From CAIRDP01 sp037138335 (GTDB lineage Bacteria > Bacteroidota > Bacteroidia > Bacteroidales > FEN-979), in the NCBI GenBank assembly GCA_037138335.1, contig JBAXIO010000008.1:62001-126000 (forward strand): DNA of 64,000 nt, read 5' to 3'. A program made the translations under genes and the position numbers. Positions 50,454 to 59,058 of this stretch are shown in pieces. Under the pieces are notes generated by a model, which did not search any database, had not been told where the DNA came from, and saw nothing but the letters and a program-made list of their open reading frames with translations. The stretch's first letter is position 1; each line of letters starts with the position of its first letter.

Positions 50454-51338
50454 ATGATCAAATCAATGACAGGCTACGGCAAGGCAATAGCCGAATACGG
50501 CGACCGCAGGCTGAGCATAGAAGTCAAAAGCCTGAACAGCAAACAACTTGACCTGGCGCTCCGGCTCCCGGCCATGTTCCGCGAAAAGGAAGCTGAAGTG
50601 AGGAACCTCATCTCCCAGAAACTTGAACGCGGAAAGGTTGACCTGATCATAGGCACCGAACTCGCGGGAGAAACTGCCGGCATTTCGATCAACCATGAGC
50701 TGGCAAAACTGTATTATGCCGATCTCAAATCACTTCAGCTCGAACTCAAGGAAGACTGTCCGGAAGGTTTGCTGCCCCTGATCATCAAAATGCCCGACGT
50801 GATCCAGTCGGCCAAAGACGAACTCAATGAAAACGACTGGCTGCTGGTGAGGGCAGGAATTGAACATGCCCTTTCCCTGGTGGATGAATTCCGCACAGGC
50901 GAAGGATCCATCCTTTACGGCGACATCAGTCAACGCATACAGCTGATAATGCAATATCTTATTGAAGTAGAGCCCTTTGAACAACAAAGGATGAACGACA
51001 TCAGGGAGAAAATGCACAGGGATTTTTCCACCTACAAATCCGACTTCAACGGTTCGGCCCCCGACCAGAACCGTTTCGAGCAGGAAATGATCTATTACCT
51101 TGAACGCCTCGATATTACCGAAGAGAAGATCCGCCTTAAAAAACATTGCGATTACTTTCTCGACACCATGGAAGAAGGCTTGTCCCAGGGCAAAAAGCTG
51201 GGCTTCATCACCCAGGAGATCGGCCGGGAGATCAACACCCTTGGATCGAAAGCCAACCAGGCCGATATCCAGAAACTGGTGGTCCAGATGAAAGATGAAC
51301 TTGAAAAGATCAAGGAACAGCTCATGAATATCCTATGA
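50454..51338 (+). CDS. yicC: YicC-family endoribonuclease
   Basis: A 294-residue YicC protein. It begins with the invariant MIKSMTGYGKA, followed by VEVKSLNSKQLDL-like sequence (~22-34), and ends with the DUF1732 region (ETDITEEKIRLKKH-like, GKKLGFITQEIGREINTLGSKAN ~247-269). YicC-family proteins are RNases. The stop overlaps gmk by 4 bp. The gene order yicC-gmk-nadD is conserved in Bacteroidetes. Confidence 0.93.
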   Translation: MIKSMTGYGKAIAEYGDRRLSIEVKSLNSKQLDLALRLPAMFREKEAEVRNLISQKLERGKVDLIIGTELAGETAGISINHELAKLYYADLKSLQLELKEDCPEGLLPLIIKMPDVIQSAKDELNENDWLLVRAGIEHALSLVDEFRTGEGSILYGDISQRIQLIMQYLIEVEPFEQQRMNDIREKMHRDFSTYKSDFNGSAPDQNRFEQEMIYYLERLDITEEKIRLKKHCDYFLDTMEEGLSQGKKLGFITQEIGREINTLGSKANQADIQKLVVQMKDELEKIKEQLMNIL

Positions 51339-51904
51339 CGCGAAAAGCTATTATAGTTTGTGCCCCTTCGGGCGCCGGAAAGACCAGTATTGTCAGGCAC
51401 CTGCTGAGCGTTCTTCCGAAGCTGTCGTTCTCAGTTTCCGCATGCAGCCGTCCTAAACGCGAAAATGAGATCAACGAAAAAGACTATTATTTCATGACTG
51501 CGGATGAGTTTCGCTCCAGGCTCAACCAGGGTGACTTTGTTGAATGGGAGGAAGTTTACCCGGGGAGCTATTATGGCACCCTGAGGTCGGAACTTGAACG
51601 TATATGGAAGGACTGCAAAACCCCGATTTTCGACGTGGATGTGAAAGGCGGCATCAGCCTTAAAACCTATTTCGGCTCCAATGCCCTCGCCATTTACATA
51701 AAGCCCCCATCCATTGAAGCCCTTGAAAGCAGGTTAAGGAAACGGGGGTCCGAAACCGAGGAAACCCTCAGGAAACGCCTTGAGCGGGCCGAATTCGAGC
51801 TGGGGTTTGCAAACAATTTCGATATCGCAATAATCAATGAATCCCTTGAACAGGCCTGCAGTGATTCAGTTGATGCCATTATACAATTTCTTAACCAGCA
51901 ATGA
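51335..51904 (+). CDS. gmk: Guanylate kinase
   Basis: A 189-residue guanylate kinase (GMP + ATP to GDP + ADP). P-loop APSGAGKTS (~10-18), SACSRPKRENEINEKDYYF (GMP-binding, ~34-52), GDFVEWEEVYPGSYYGT (~67-83) and DVDVKGG (~100-106) are present. Overlaps yicC and nadD by 4 bp each, so it is in a tightly coupled operon. Confidence 0.95.
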   Translation: MTRKAIIVCAPSGAGKTSIVRHLLSVLPKLSFSVSACSRPKRENEINEKDYYFMTADEFRSRLNQGDFVEWEEVYPGSYYGTLRSELERIWKDCKTPIFDVDVKGGISLKTYFGSNALAIYIKPPSIEALESRLRKRGSETEETLRKRLERAEFELGFANNFDIAIINESLEQACSDSVDAIIQFLNQQ

Positions 51905-52485
51905 GCAAAGAAGCTAAAACCGGGCTGTTTTTCGGGTCATTCAACCCCATTCATAACGGCCACCTGATGATCGCTTCCTATATGGTTGAATATGCCGGCC
52001 TCGACCAGGTGTGGTTTGTGGTATCGCCTCATAATCCCCTAAAAGAAAAATCAACCCTACTGGGCGACAATCACCGCCTTGCAATGGTAAACCTGGCTAT
52101 TGACGACGATCCCCGTTTCAAATCCTCCATTATCGAATTCAAACTTCCCCGGCCGTCCTATACCATAGATACCCTGACATACCTGGCCGAGAAATACCCC
52201 GGGAAGCAGTTCGTCCCCATCCTGGGGTCAGATAACCTGCCCACTTTTCATAAATGGAAAAACTGGGAAGCCCTGCTCTCCCAGTATACGATTTATATAT
52301 ATCCCCGTCCCGGCTCCGCCCCCAGCCAGTTCGACCAGCATCCCTCCCTGATCAGGGTTGACGCGCCGCTTATCACAGTCTCGTCTTCGTTTATCCGCAA
52401 AGGCATTAAAGAAGGCCGCGACATGCGGTATTTCCTGCCCGACAAGGTGTGGAAGTATATTGACGAGATGAATTTTTACAGATAG
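51901..52485 (+). CDS. nadD: Nicotinate-nucleotide adenylyltransferase
   Basis: A 194-residue NadD of NAD synthesis. The nucleotidyltransferase signature is GLFFGSFNPIHNGHLMIA (HxGH, ~7-24); VSPHNPLKEKS (~40-50), PSYTIDTL (~82-89) and the ISSSxIR-like VSSSFIRKGI (~162-171) are present. Last gene of the yicC-gmk-nadD operon, overlapping gmk by 4 bp. Confidence 0.94.
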   Translation: MSKEAKTGLFFGSFNPIHNGHLMIASYMVEYAGLDQVWFVVSPHNPLKEKSTLLGDNHRLAMVNLAIDDDPRFKSSIIEFKLPRPSYTIDTLTYLAEKYPGKQFVPILGSDNLPTFHKWKNWEALLSQYTIYIYPRPGSAPSQFDQHPSLIRVDAPLITVSSSFIRKGIKEGRDMRYFLPDKVWKYIDEMNFYR

Positions 52486-52765
52486 ATTTCATTTGTGATC
52501 AGTTATTAATTCCGACGCCTTAGGAACTACTGAGCCCCACACCGCTCGCATCTTTACACCGCCGCTACGGTCGCTGCGTCGCTCATGCCTCCCTGATCCC
52601 TGGTCCGATCCGGTTGAAATTCACTCCTCGCACCTGATGCGGCTTGTGTAAAATGCCTCGCTGATTACATTCTTTTTTCGGAATCTTCGCCGGGGGAGGT
52701 CCCCGCAGTAGTTCCTGAGGGGTCAGACTTAATCCGGATATTGAATCCTAACCTTAAATCGCTAA
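52486..52765. repeat. Intergenic region with dispersed G+C-rich repeat, copy 1
   Basis: Contains ACACCGCCGCTACGGT (52556-52571) and CACCTGATGCGGCTTGTGT (52631-52649), both also present at 58588-58634. No gene seen in the 280 bp between nadD and the transporter gene. Confidence 0.65.
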
Positions 52766-53440
52766 TTAATCCAGCTTGAAAGGCGAGAAATTCGTATCCC
52801 GGTCGTAATAATCTTCGTTTTCTTTTTTCTTCAGGAATGCCACAATACGGTAGGTCGCCGGCGTGGCACATACTTCCCAGAGCACTTTCAGTGTATAGTT
52901 TGTAAGCAGGACCGTGATCAGCAGGTTAGTTGGCCAGAACCCGAGGAATGCCATGGGATAGAAGATCAGTGAATCCACAGCTTCACCGGCAACAGTTGAA
53001 CCTATGGTGCGTGTCCACAGGTGTTTCCCGTTGGTCCAGACCTTCATTTTCGCAAGTACGTATGAATTGGAGAGCTCTCCGCAGAAAAAGGCCGTGATGG
53101 AGGCAATGACCACCCTGGGGGTCTGTCCGAACACCACCTCAAAGGAATGCTGGTGCACCCAGCCGGCGGCAGGGGGAAGATTTACAACTACGGAAGCCAT
53201 TACCGAAGCGAAGATCAAAGCGGTAAACCCGGCCCATACGACTTTCCTGGAACGGGCGTAACCGTATACTTCGGTGAGGATATCATTGAAAAAATAAGAG
53301 ATAGGGAAAAACAGTATCCCCGCCCCGCAGGTGATGGGGCCTACAGTGATCACCTTCTCTGCTCCGATCAGGTTGGAGCACAGCAGCACAGTAACGAAAG
53401 CTGCCATGATGAGGTCGTAGTAACGGTATGTTCGTCCCAT
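52766..53440 (-). CDS. Queuosine precursor transporter (YhhQ/VUT family)
   Basis: A 224-residue membrane protein with six membrane segments. CSNLIGAEKVITVG (~21-34), FPISYFFNDILTEVYGYARSRKVVWAG (~47-73) and GSTVAGEAVDSLIFYPMAF (~146-164) are the landmarks of the VUT_1/YhhQ family, which imports the queuosine precursors preQ0 or preQ1. The C-terminal tail is charged. No preQ1 riboswitch is visible in the 54 bp before array 2. Confidence 0.9.
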   Translation of the reverse strand: MGRTYRYYDLIMAAFVTVLLCSNLIGAEKVITVGPITCGAGILFFPISYFFNDILTEVYGYARSRKVVWAGFTALIFASVMASVVVNLPPAAGWVHQHSFEVVFGQTPRVVIASITAFFCGELSNSYVLAKMKVWTNGKHLWTRTIGSTVAGEAVDSLIFYPMAFLGFWPTNLLITVLLTNYTLKVLWEVCATPATYRIVAFLKKKENEDYYDRDTNFSPFKLD

Positions 53441-53494
53441 GATAATTATCAGATATCTTGATAAGGCGCTTCGCGCCGATAACGGGATTTCCAG

Positions 53495-53590
53495 TCATCC
53501 AGCTATCCAGTCATCCAGTTATCCAGTCATCCAGTCATCCAGCTATCCAGTCATCCAGTTATCCAGTCATCCAGTCATCCAGCTATCAAG
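53495..53590. repeat. 8-bp tandem repeat array (YYATCCAG), array 2
   Basis: Twelve units of YYATCCAG, the last degenerate (CTATCAAG). A 40-bp block of five units (TC, CT, TC, TT, TC) is repeated exactly (53495-53534 and 53535-53574) and a third block begins. The last unit contains the stop codon of the aminopeptidase P gene (53586-53588). Same unit as array 1, 3 kb away. Confidence 0.92.
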
Positions 53591-54971
53591 CCATCAACTC
53601 TTCTATCTCCGCCACTGTCTTCGGTATCGGCCGGCCCAGCACCCTCACGCCATCCGCAGTCACAAGAACATCATCTTCAATACGGATGCCTCCGAAATCG
53701 AGATAGGTCATAACCTTGTCATAGTTGATGAATTCGGCATTCCTGTTTTCGTTCTTCCAGATCTCGATGAGTTCGGGTATGAAATAGATGCCCGGCTCAA
53801 TGGTCATGACGAATCCCGTTTGCAGCTTGCGGCCGAATCGTAAATAGGCCAGTCCGAATTCTTTTGAGCGCTGTACTTCATTATCATAGCCCACGAAGTT
53901 CTCACCCATTCCTTCGAGGTCATGAACATCCAGACCCAGGGGATGGCCCAGGCCGTGGGGAAAGAACAAGGTATGGGCCCCTTTTGCAACAGCTTCGTTC
54001 GGATCGCCTTTCATAATGCCCAGGGCGGTAAGCCCTTTGGCGATCTCGGTGGCAGCGAGAATATGGATATCCTTAAACGGGATTCCGGGTTTTACGGCTT
54101 TGGTGGCTTCCATATTCGCCTTAAGCACGATCTCATAAATCTCTTTCTGACGCTGTGAAAACTTCCCTCCCACGGGGACGGTGCGGGTGATATCCGATGC
54201 ATAATGCAGATCGTTTTCGCAACCGGCATCGATCACCATCATACGGCCTTCGCTCAGGACGTTGCCGTGGTAATGATTGTGAAGGGTTTGCCCGTTGACT
54301 GTAAGTATCACCGGGAAAGAAACCGGACCGGCATTGGCCAGGGAGATGCCTTCTATGGTTCCGGCAATCTGCTGTTCAACCACACCGGGTTTGGCCATTT
54401 TCATAGCGGTGGTATGCATGACATACGCCACATCGATCATCTTTTCGATCTCTTTCACTTCAAGCTCATCCTTGAGCATGCGGAGTTTTACAATGGCGCG
54501 GATGAGTTCTGGGGATACCTGTTCGTGAACTTTCTGGTGATCGACACCAAGCAGTCCGGCAAGCTGAACCCGGGTTTCGGCCCTGTAGGTCGGTGCAAAA
54601 TGAATTTTGCGTCCTTTGGCTACGGCCATCCCGATATATTCCAACAGTTCGATGAGGGGGAAAGTAACTGAAATCCCTGCTTTGGCAGCCTGTTCAGCTA
54701 TGGAGGGCTGTTTCCCCATCCAGATGATGTCGCTTATATCCAGATCATTCCCGAAAATAATGTCTTTCCCGTGATCCAGGTCAAGCATTCCGGCCAAGTC
54801 GGGATGATCCAAACCGAAGAAATATGAAAAATTACTGTCCTGCCTGAAGCTGTATGTGTTTGCAGGATAATTAAAAGCCATGTCGGTATTGCCTAAAAAC
54901 AATACTATACCTGTTGAAAGCTCAGCACGGAGCTTTTTTCTTCTTTCTGAATAAACTGCTGGGGGAAACAT
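53586..54971 (-). CDS. pepP: Xaa-Pro aminopeptidase (aminopeptidase P)
   Basis: A 461-residue M24B peptidase removing N-terminal residues before Pro. The N-terminal domain starts MFPPAVYSERRKKLRAEL; the catalytic domain shows the metal ligands in DAGCENDLHYASDITRT (two Asp, ~231-247), PHGLGHPLGLDVHD (His, ~340-353), MTIEPGIYF (Glu) and GGIRIEDDVLV (Glu, ~434-444). Length normal. The stop codon lies inside an 8-bp tandem repeat array, which may have replaced the native 3' flank. Confidence 0.93.
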   Translation of the reverse strand: MFPPAVYSERRKKLRAELSTGIVLFLGNTDMAFNYPANTYSFRQDSNFSYFFGLDHPDLAGMLDLDHGKDIIFGNDLDISDIIWMGKQPSIAEQAAKAGISVTFPLIELLEYIGMAVAKGRKIHFAPTYRAETRVQLAGLLGVDHQKVHEQVSPELIRAIVKLRMLKDELEVKEIEKMIDVAYVMHTTAMKMAKPGVVEQQIAGTIEGISLANAGPVSFPVILTVNGQTLHNHYHGNVLSEGRMMVIDAGCENDLHYASDITRTVPVGGKFSQRQKEIYEIVLKANMEATKAVKPGIPFKDIHILAATEIAKGLTALGIMKGDPNEAVAKGAHTLFFPHGLGHPLGLDVHDLEGMGENFVGYDNEVQRSKEFGLAYLRFGRKLQTGFVMTIEPGIYFIPELIEIWKNENRNAEFINYDKVMTYLDFGGIRIEDDVLVTADGVRVLGRPIPKTVAEIEELMA

Positions 54972-55129
54972 AATTTAGACTGGTTTTGAATTAGTAAAAA
55001 ATCGGGTTCTTTATTCTGTTTTCAAAAAATTATCTGCTAATTTTGTTCGGTCCGCGATAATTCTATCAACAAATTAACGGCAAATTCCTTTTACTTCATC
55101 TAATTGACAAACATTTTTAAGTCAGGGTT

Positions 55130-55795
55130 ATGAGCGCATCATTGTTACGATTCTCATCCATTACGAAAAAGATCTGGATGGCATTGCTTGGGATCTTCCT
55201 GTTGATCTTCCTGGTCGTGCATCTGAGTATTAACCTCTGCCTGCTGAAAAGCGACCCCACATGGTTCAATGACGCGGCCCGGTTCATGGGCACGAATTAC
55301 GTCGTGAAAACCTTCGAGGTAGTGTTGTTCGCCGGTTTCATTTTCCACATCCTGCTCGGGATCATTTTGCAGGTGCAGAACTGGATGTCGCGGCCTGTAA
55401 GGTATGCGGTGAACAACAAATCCACAACCCCTTTCCTGTCGAAGTACATGATCTGGACCGGCGGGATCGTATTCATATTCCTTGCCATCCACCTGGTGAA
55501 TTTCTGGGCGATGAAGCTGGGATGGGTTGGCGGTCCGAGGTTTGCCGACGGGGAACCCAATTTCTACCAGAAAGCCATTGATCTGTTCAGCATCCCGGCA
55601 TATTCACTCTTTTACATCGTGCTGATCATCGTGCTCGGCTTCCACCTGAACCACGCATTCCAGGCTGCTTTTCAGACCCTCGGACTGAATTTCACAAAAT
55701 ACTCGAAGTGCATCGAGAGGTTCGGCATGGTTTATTCCATCGTCGTTCCCTTAGGCTTTATTATCATTCCCATTTACTTTTTACTTATCCGTTAG
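55130..55795 (+). CDS. frdC: Succinate dehydrogenase/fumarate reductase, cytochrome b subunit
   Basis: A 221-residue membrane anchor with five membrane segments (~17-35, ~60-80, ~103-123, ~157-178, ~196-217) and the heme-ligand His residues expected for a di-heme cytochrome b558 of the Bacteroidetes/Wolinella type (LVVHLSIN, FHILLG, AIHLVNFW, FHLNHAFQ). It passes electrons between the quinone pool and the FrdAB catalytic part. First gene of frdCAB, 5 bp before frdA. Confidence 0.93.
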   Translation: MSASLLRFSSITKKIWMALLGIFLLIFLVVHLSINLCLLKSDPTWFNDAARFMGTNYVVKTFEVVLFAGFIFHILLGIILQVQNWMSRPVRYAVNNKSTTPFLSKYMIWTGGIVFIFLAIHLVNFWAMKLGWVGGPRFADGEPNFYQKAIDLFSIPAYSLFYIVLIIVLGFHLNHAFQAAFQTLGLNFTKYSKCIERFGMVYSIVVPLGFIIIPIYFLLIR

Positions 55796-55800
55796 GCTAT

Positions 55801-57738
55801 ATGGCTGAGTTGAATTCAAAAATCCCGAAAGGGCCGGTGGCCCAGAAGTGGAGCAATTACAAGGCCCACCAGAACCTCGTGAATCCATCGAACAAACGCA
55901 AACTCGATATCATCGTCGTCGGCACGGGGCTTGCAGGAGCATCTGCAGCCGCTTCCTTCGGCGAACTGGGTTTCAATGTTAAGATCTTCTGCTACCAGGA
56001 CAGCCCCCGCCGCGCACACAGCATTGCAGCCCAGGGAGGTATCAATGCCGCAAAGAATTACCCGAACGACGGCGACAGCGTGTACCGTTTGTTTTACGAC
56101 ACGCTCAAGGGCGGCGACTACCGCGCCCGTGAAGCCAATGTTCACCGGCTTGCCGAAGTCAGCAACGCGATCATTGACCAATGTGTTGCCCAGGGCGTTC
56201 CCTTTGCCCGTGAATACGGCGGATCGCTTGAAAACCGTTCCTTTGGCGGGGCCCAGGTCTCAAGGACCTTTTTTGCACGCGGACAAACAGGCCAGCAGTT
56301 ATTGCTCGGTGCATATTCAGCATTAAGCCGCCAGATCAAACTGGGTATGGTAAAGATGTATAACCGCCATGAAATGATGGACCTGGTGATGGTCGATGGC
56401 AAAGCCCGCGGGATCATTGCCCGTAACCTGATAACAGGCAAACTGGAGAGATATTTCGGCCATGCCGTGATACTCGCAACAGGCGGTTACGGAAACGTGT
56501 TTTACCTTTCCACAAATGCCATGGGTTCCAACACCAGCGCTATCTGGCAGGCTATGAAACACGGGGCTTACTTTGCAAATCCCTGTTTCACACAGATCCA
56601 TCCGACCTGTATCCCTGTTCACGGCGATTACCAGTCGAAACTCACGCTGATGAGCGAAAGCCTCCGCAACGACGGCCGTATCTGGGTTCCTAAGAAAAAA
56701 GAAGATGCAGAGAAAAACCGCCAGGGACAGCTCAAAGCAAACGATATTCCCGAAGAAGACCGCGACTACTTCCTTGAAAGAAGGTACCCGGCATTCGGAA
56801 ACCTCGTCCCCCGCGACGTTGCTTCACGCGCAGCCAAGGAACGCTGCGATGCAGGATTCGGGGTGGGTCCCACAGGGCTGGCTGTCTTCCTCGACTTCAA
56901 GGAGTCCATCGGAAGACTGGGAAAGCATGTAATAGAAGAGCGCTACGGCAACCTCTTCCAGATGTATGAAAAGATAGTGGATGAAAATCCGTATGAAAAT
57001 CCCATGATGATCTACCCTGCGGTACATTATACCATGGGCGGATTGTGGGTGGATTACGAGCTGCAGTCAACCATCACAGGGTTGTTTGTTGCGGGTGAAG
57101 CCAACTTCAGCGATCACGGCGCCAACCGCCTGGGGGCATCAGCCCTCATGCAGGGCCTGGCCGACGGTTATTTCGTTCTTCCGTATACGGTTCAGAACTA
57201 CTTATCCGCCGAAATTAAAATTCCGAGAATTCCCGTCGATTCCAAAGCCTTTGCCGATGCTGAAAAGAAAGTGCAGGACAGGCTCGAAAAACTGATGTCG
57301 ATACAGGGTATGAATACTGTTGACTTCTTCCACAAGGAACTTGGGAAGATCATGTGGGAGCATGTTGGCATGGGACGCACCAAAGAAGGGCTCACAAAAG
57401 GGATTGCCCTGATACGTGATCTGCGCAAGAAGTTCTGGAGCGATGTGCGTATCCCCGGAAAAATCGATGAACTAAACGTGGAACTCGAAAAAGCCAACCG
57501 CGTTGCCGATTTCCTCGAATTAGGGGAATTGCTGGCGCTTGACGCACTCGAACGCAATGAAAGCTGCGGCGGGCATTTCCGCGAGGAATACCAGACACCC
57601 GAAGGCGAATGCCTGCGCGACGACCAGGATTATAAATATGTCGCCGCCTGGGAATATGTGAAGGAAGGCGAGTTCAGGCTGCATAAAGAGCCACTGGTGT
57701 ATGAGGAAACAGAAGTGAAAGCAAGAAATTATAAATAG
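55801..57738 (+). CDS. frdA: Fumarate reductase/succinate dehydrogenase flavoprotein subunit
   Basis: 645 residues from ATG 55801 (MAELNSKIPKGPVAQ); a frame-open extension to 55708 runs back over frdC and is rejected. FAD-binding IIVVGTGLAGASAA (~39-52), SIAAQGGINAAKNYPNDGDS (~75-94), active-site region ENRSFGGAQVSRTFFA (~145-160), IHPTCIP and GANRLGASALMQGLADG (~440-456) are present. It is the catalytic, FAD-carrying subunit; Bacteroidetes enzymes of this type act as fumarate reductase in anaerobes or succinate dehydrogenase. Confidence 0.95.
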   Translation: MAELNSKIPKGPVAQKWSNYKAHQNLVNPSNKRKLDIIVVGTGLAGASAAASFGELGFNVKIFCYQDSPRRAHSIAAQGGINAAKNYPNDGDSVYRLFYDTLKGGDYRAREANVHRLAEVSNAIIDQCVAQGVPFAREYGGSLENRSFGGAQVSRTFFARGQTGQQLLLGAYSALSRQIKLGMVKMYNRHEMMDLVMVDGKARGIIARNLITGKLERYFGHAVILATGGYGNVFYLSTNAMGSNTSAIWQAMKHGAYFANPCFTQIHPTCIPVHGDYQSKLTLMSESLRNDGRIWVPKKKEDAEKNRQGQLKANDIPEEDRDYFLERRYPAFGNLVPRDVASRAAKERCDAGFGVGPTGLAVFLDFKESIGRLGKHVIEERYGNLFQMYEKIVDENPYENPMMIYPAVHYTMGGLWVDYELQSTITGLFVAGEANFSDHGANRLGASALMQGLADGYFVLPYTVQNYLSAEIKIPRIPVDSKAFADAEKKVQDRLEKLMSIQGMNTVDFFHKELGKIMWEHVGMGRTKEGLTKGIALIRDLRKKFWSDVRIPGKIDELNVELEKANRVADFLELGELLALDALERNESCGGHFREEYQTPEGECLRDDQDYKYVAAWEYVKEGEFRLHKEPLVYEETEVKARNYK

Positions 57739-57739
57739 C

Positions 57740-57774
57740 CATGAGGCATGAGCCATGAGCCACGAGCCATGGCT
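57740..57774. repeat. 7-bp tandem repeat between frdA and frdB
   Basis: Units CATGAGG, CATGAGC, CATGAGC, CACGAGC and a partial CATGGCT fill the frdA-frdB gap directly after the frdA stop. It is the third family of short tandem repeats in the core half. Confidence 0.8.
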
Positions 57775-57795
57775 TGTTTATAAAATACCAAATGT

Positions 57796-58542
57796 ATGAA
57801 CCTTACGCTTAAGATCTGGAGGCAGAAAGATGCCAAGTCAAAGGGAAAATTCGTGATTTATAAGCTCGATAATATTTCCCCGAATTGTTCTTTCCTTGAG
57901 ATGCTCGACATCCTGAATGAAAGCCTCATCAGGAAAAATGAAGAGCCCGTGGTGTTCGATCACGACTGCCGTGAAGGGATATGCGGAATGTGCAGCCTGT
58001 ATATCAACGGCCGCCCCCATGGCCCCGATGATGCTGTTACCGCCTGCCAGCTTCATATGCGGAAGTTCAAAGACGGGGATACCATCACGGTAGAGCCCTG
58101 GCGTGCCAAGCCATTCCCGGTTATCAAAGACCTGATGGTCGACCGTACGGCTTTCGACAGGATCATCCAGGAAGGTGGTTATATCTCGGTGAACACCGGC
58201 GGAGCTATGGAAGCCAACAATATCCTGATCCCCAAGCCTGCCGCTGAACTCTCGATGGATGCCGCGGCCTGTATTGGATGCGGCGCCTGCGTGGCAGCAT
58301 GCAAAAACGCTTCAGCCATGCTCTTCGTCTCGGCCAAGGTCTCCCAGTTTGCACTCCTTCCCCAGGGCCGGCCGGAAGCAAAGGAAAGAGTAATGAAAAT
58401 GGTTAAAATGATGGATGATCTCGGCTTTGGCAACTGCACCAATACTTACGCCTGTGAAGCCGAATGCCCGAAAAGCATTTCCCGTTCGAATATCGCAAGG
58501 ATGAACCTGGAGTTCATTTGCGCAAAAGCATCATGGGAATAG
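57796..58542 (+). CDS. frdB: Succinate dehydrogenase/fumarate reductase iron-sulfur subunit
   Basis: A 248-residue electron-transfer subunit. The [2Fe-2S] cluster is held by DHDCREGICGMCSLYING (~54-71) with a later Cys in ACQLH (~83-87); the [4Fe-4S] and [3Fe-4S] clusters by ACIGCGACVAACKNAS (~157-172) and CTNTYACEAECPKSIS (~213-228). It links FrdA to the cytochrome b subunit. Last gene of frdCAB. Confidence 0.95.
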   Translation: MNLTLKIWRQKDAKSKGKFVIYKLDNISPNCSFLEMLDILNESLIRKNEEPVVFDHDCREGICGMCSLYINGRPHGPDDAVTACQLHMRKFKDGDTITVEPWRAKPFPVIKDLMVDRTAFDRIIQEGGYISVNTGGAMEANNILIPKPAAELSMDAAACIGCGACVAACKNASAMLFVSAKVSQFALLPQGRPEAKERVMKMVKMMDDLGFGNCTNTYACEAECPKSISRSNIARMNLEFICAKASWE

Positions 58543-58788
58543 CCACTCGCATCATCACACCGCTGCTGCGCCTTATCGCTCGCAACCTCACACCGCCGCT
58601 ACGGTTCTCTTCGTTCACCTGATGCGGCTTGTGTGAGTTGCTTCGCTCCTGACAGCCAAGGCAGCTTTTGCATTATACTTCGCTCCTGACCGCCAAGGCA
58701 TCTTGTGCAAATTGACTCGTTGTTAAAAATTTCGTGAATTTTCCTATCACTTTTCCCCCGATGGCGGATTAAGCAATAAACATCCCCC
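58543..58788. repeat. Intergenic region with dispersed G+C-rich repeat, copy 2, and a 32-bp direct repeat
   Basis: ACACCGCCGCTACGGT is at ~58589-58604 and CACCTGATGCGGCTTGTGT at ~58616-58634, as at 52556-52649. Next to it, a 32-bp sequence beginning CTTCGCTCCTGAC is repeated with three differences (58641-58672 and 58678-58709). No gene supported. Confidence 0.7.
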
Positions 58789-58968
58789 ATGCATCCGATT
58801 ATTCGTTTCATCGCATATGAAATCGAGTCGAAGGTCTGTTTCATCTGCAAAAAAGAGAAAATCGAAAAGGAAATCCCTGTGAAATCCTGGATCCTTATCC
58901 CCGAAAATGATCCCGAAAAAGTGAACAGGAACCATTCCCTTATGATCCCCGAGATTTTTATGCAGTGA
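58789..58968 (+). CDS. Small CxxC hypothetical protein, 59 aa
   Basis: ATG 58789 to TGA 58966-58968. The product starts MHPIIRFIAYEIESKVCFIC; VCFICKK (~16-22) has one CxxC. It is alpha/beta in look and has core-like codon use. No second Cys pair, so a zinc ribbon would need a partner or dimer. It reads toward holB, 90 bp away. No family recognised. Confidence 0.45.
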   Translation: MHPIIRFIAYEIESKVCFICKKEKIEKEIPVKSWILIPENDPEKVNRNHSLMIPEIFMQ

Positions 58969-59058
58969 GCCGGGCCCGGGTTTGGAATATATCAGTGGCA
59001 GGAGAATTTTGGCGAGTCGAATTTGCTTATTTTTGCCGAAGAATTTTACCAGGATCAT

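Noticed and set aside
50255..50551. Open frames through the 8-bp arrays giving repeated SSYPAIQL peptides
   Set aside because: An 8-bp repeat without stop codons is open in all frames; there is no gene-like sequence on either side.
55708..55800. N-terminal extension of frdA into frdC
   Set aside because: It would overlap frdC by 88 bp and lacks similarity to FrdA; ATG 55801 fits the family.
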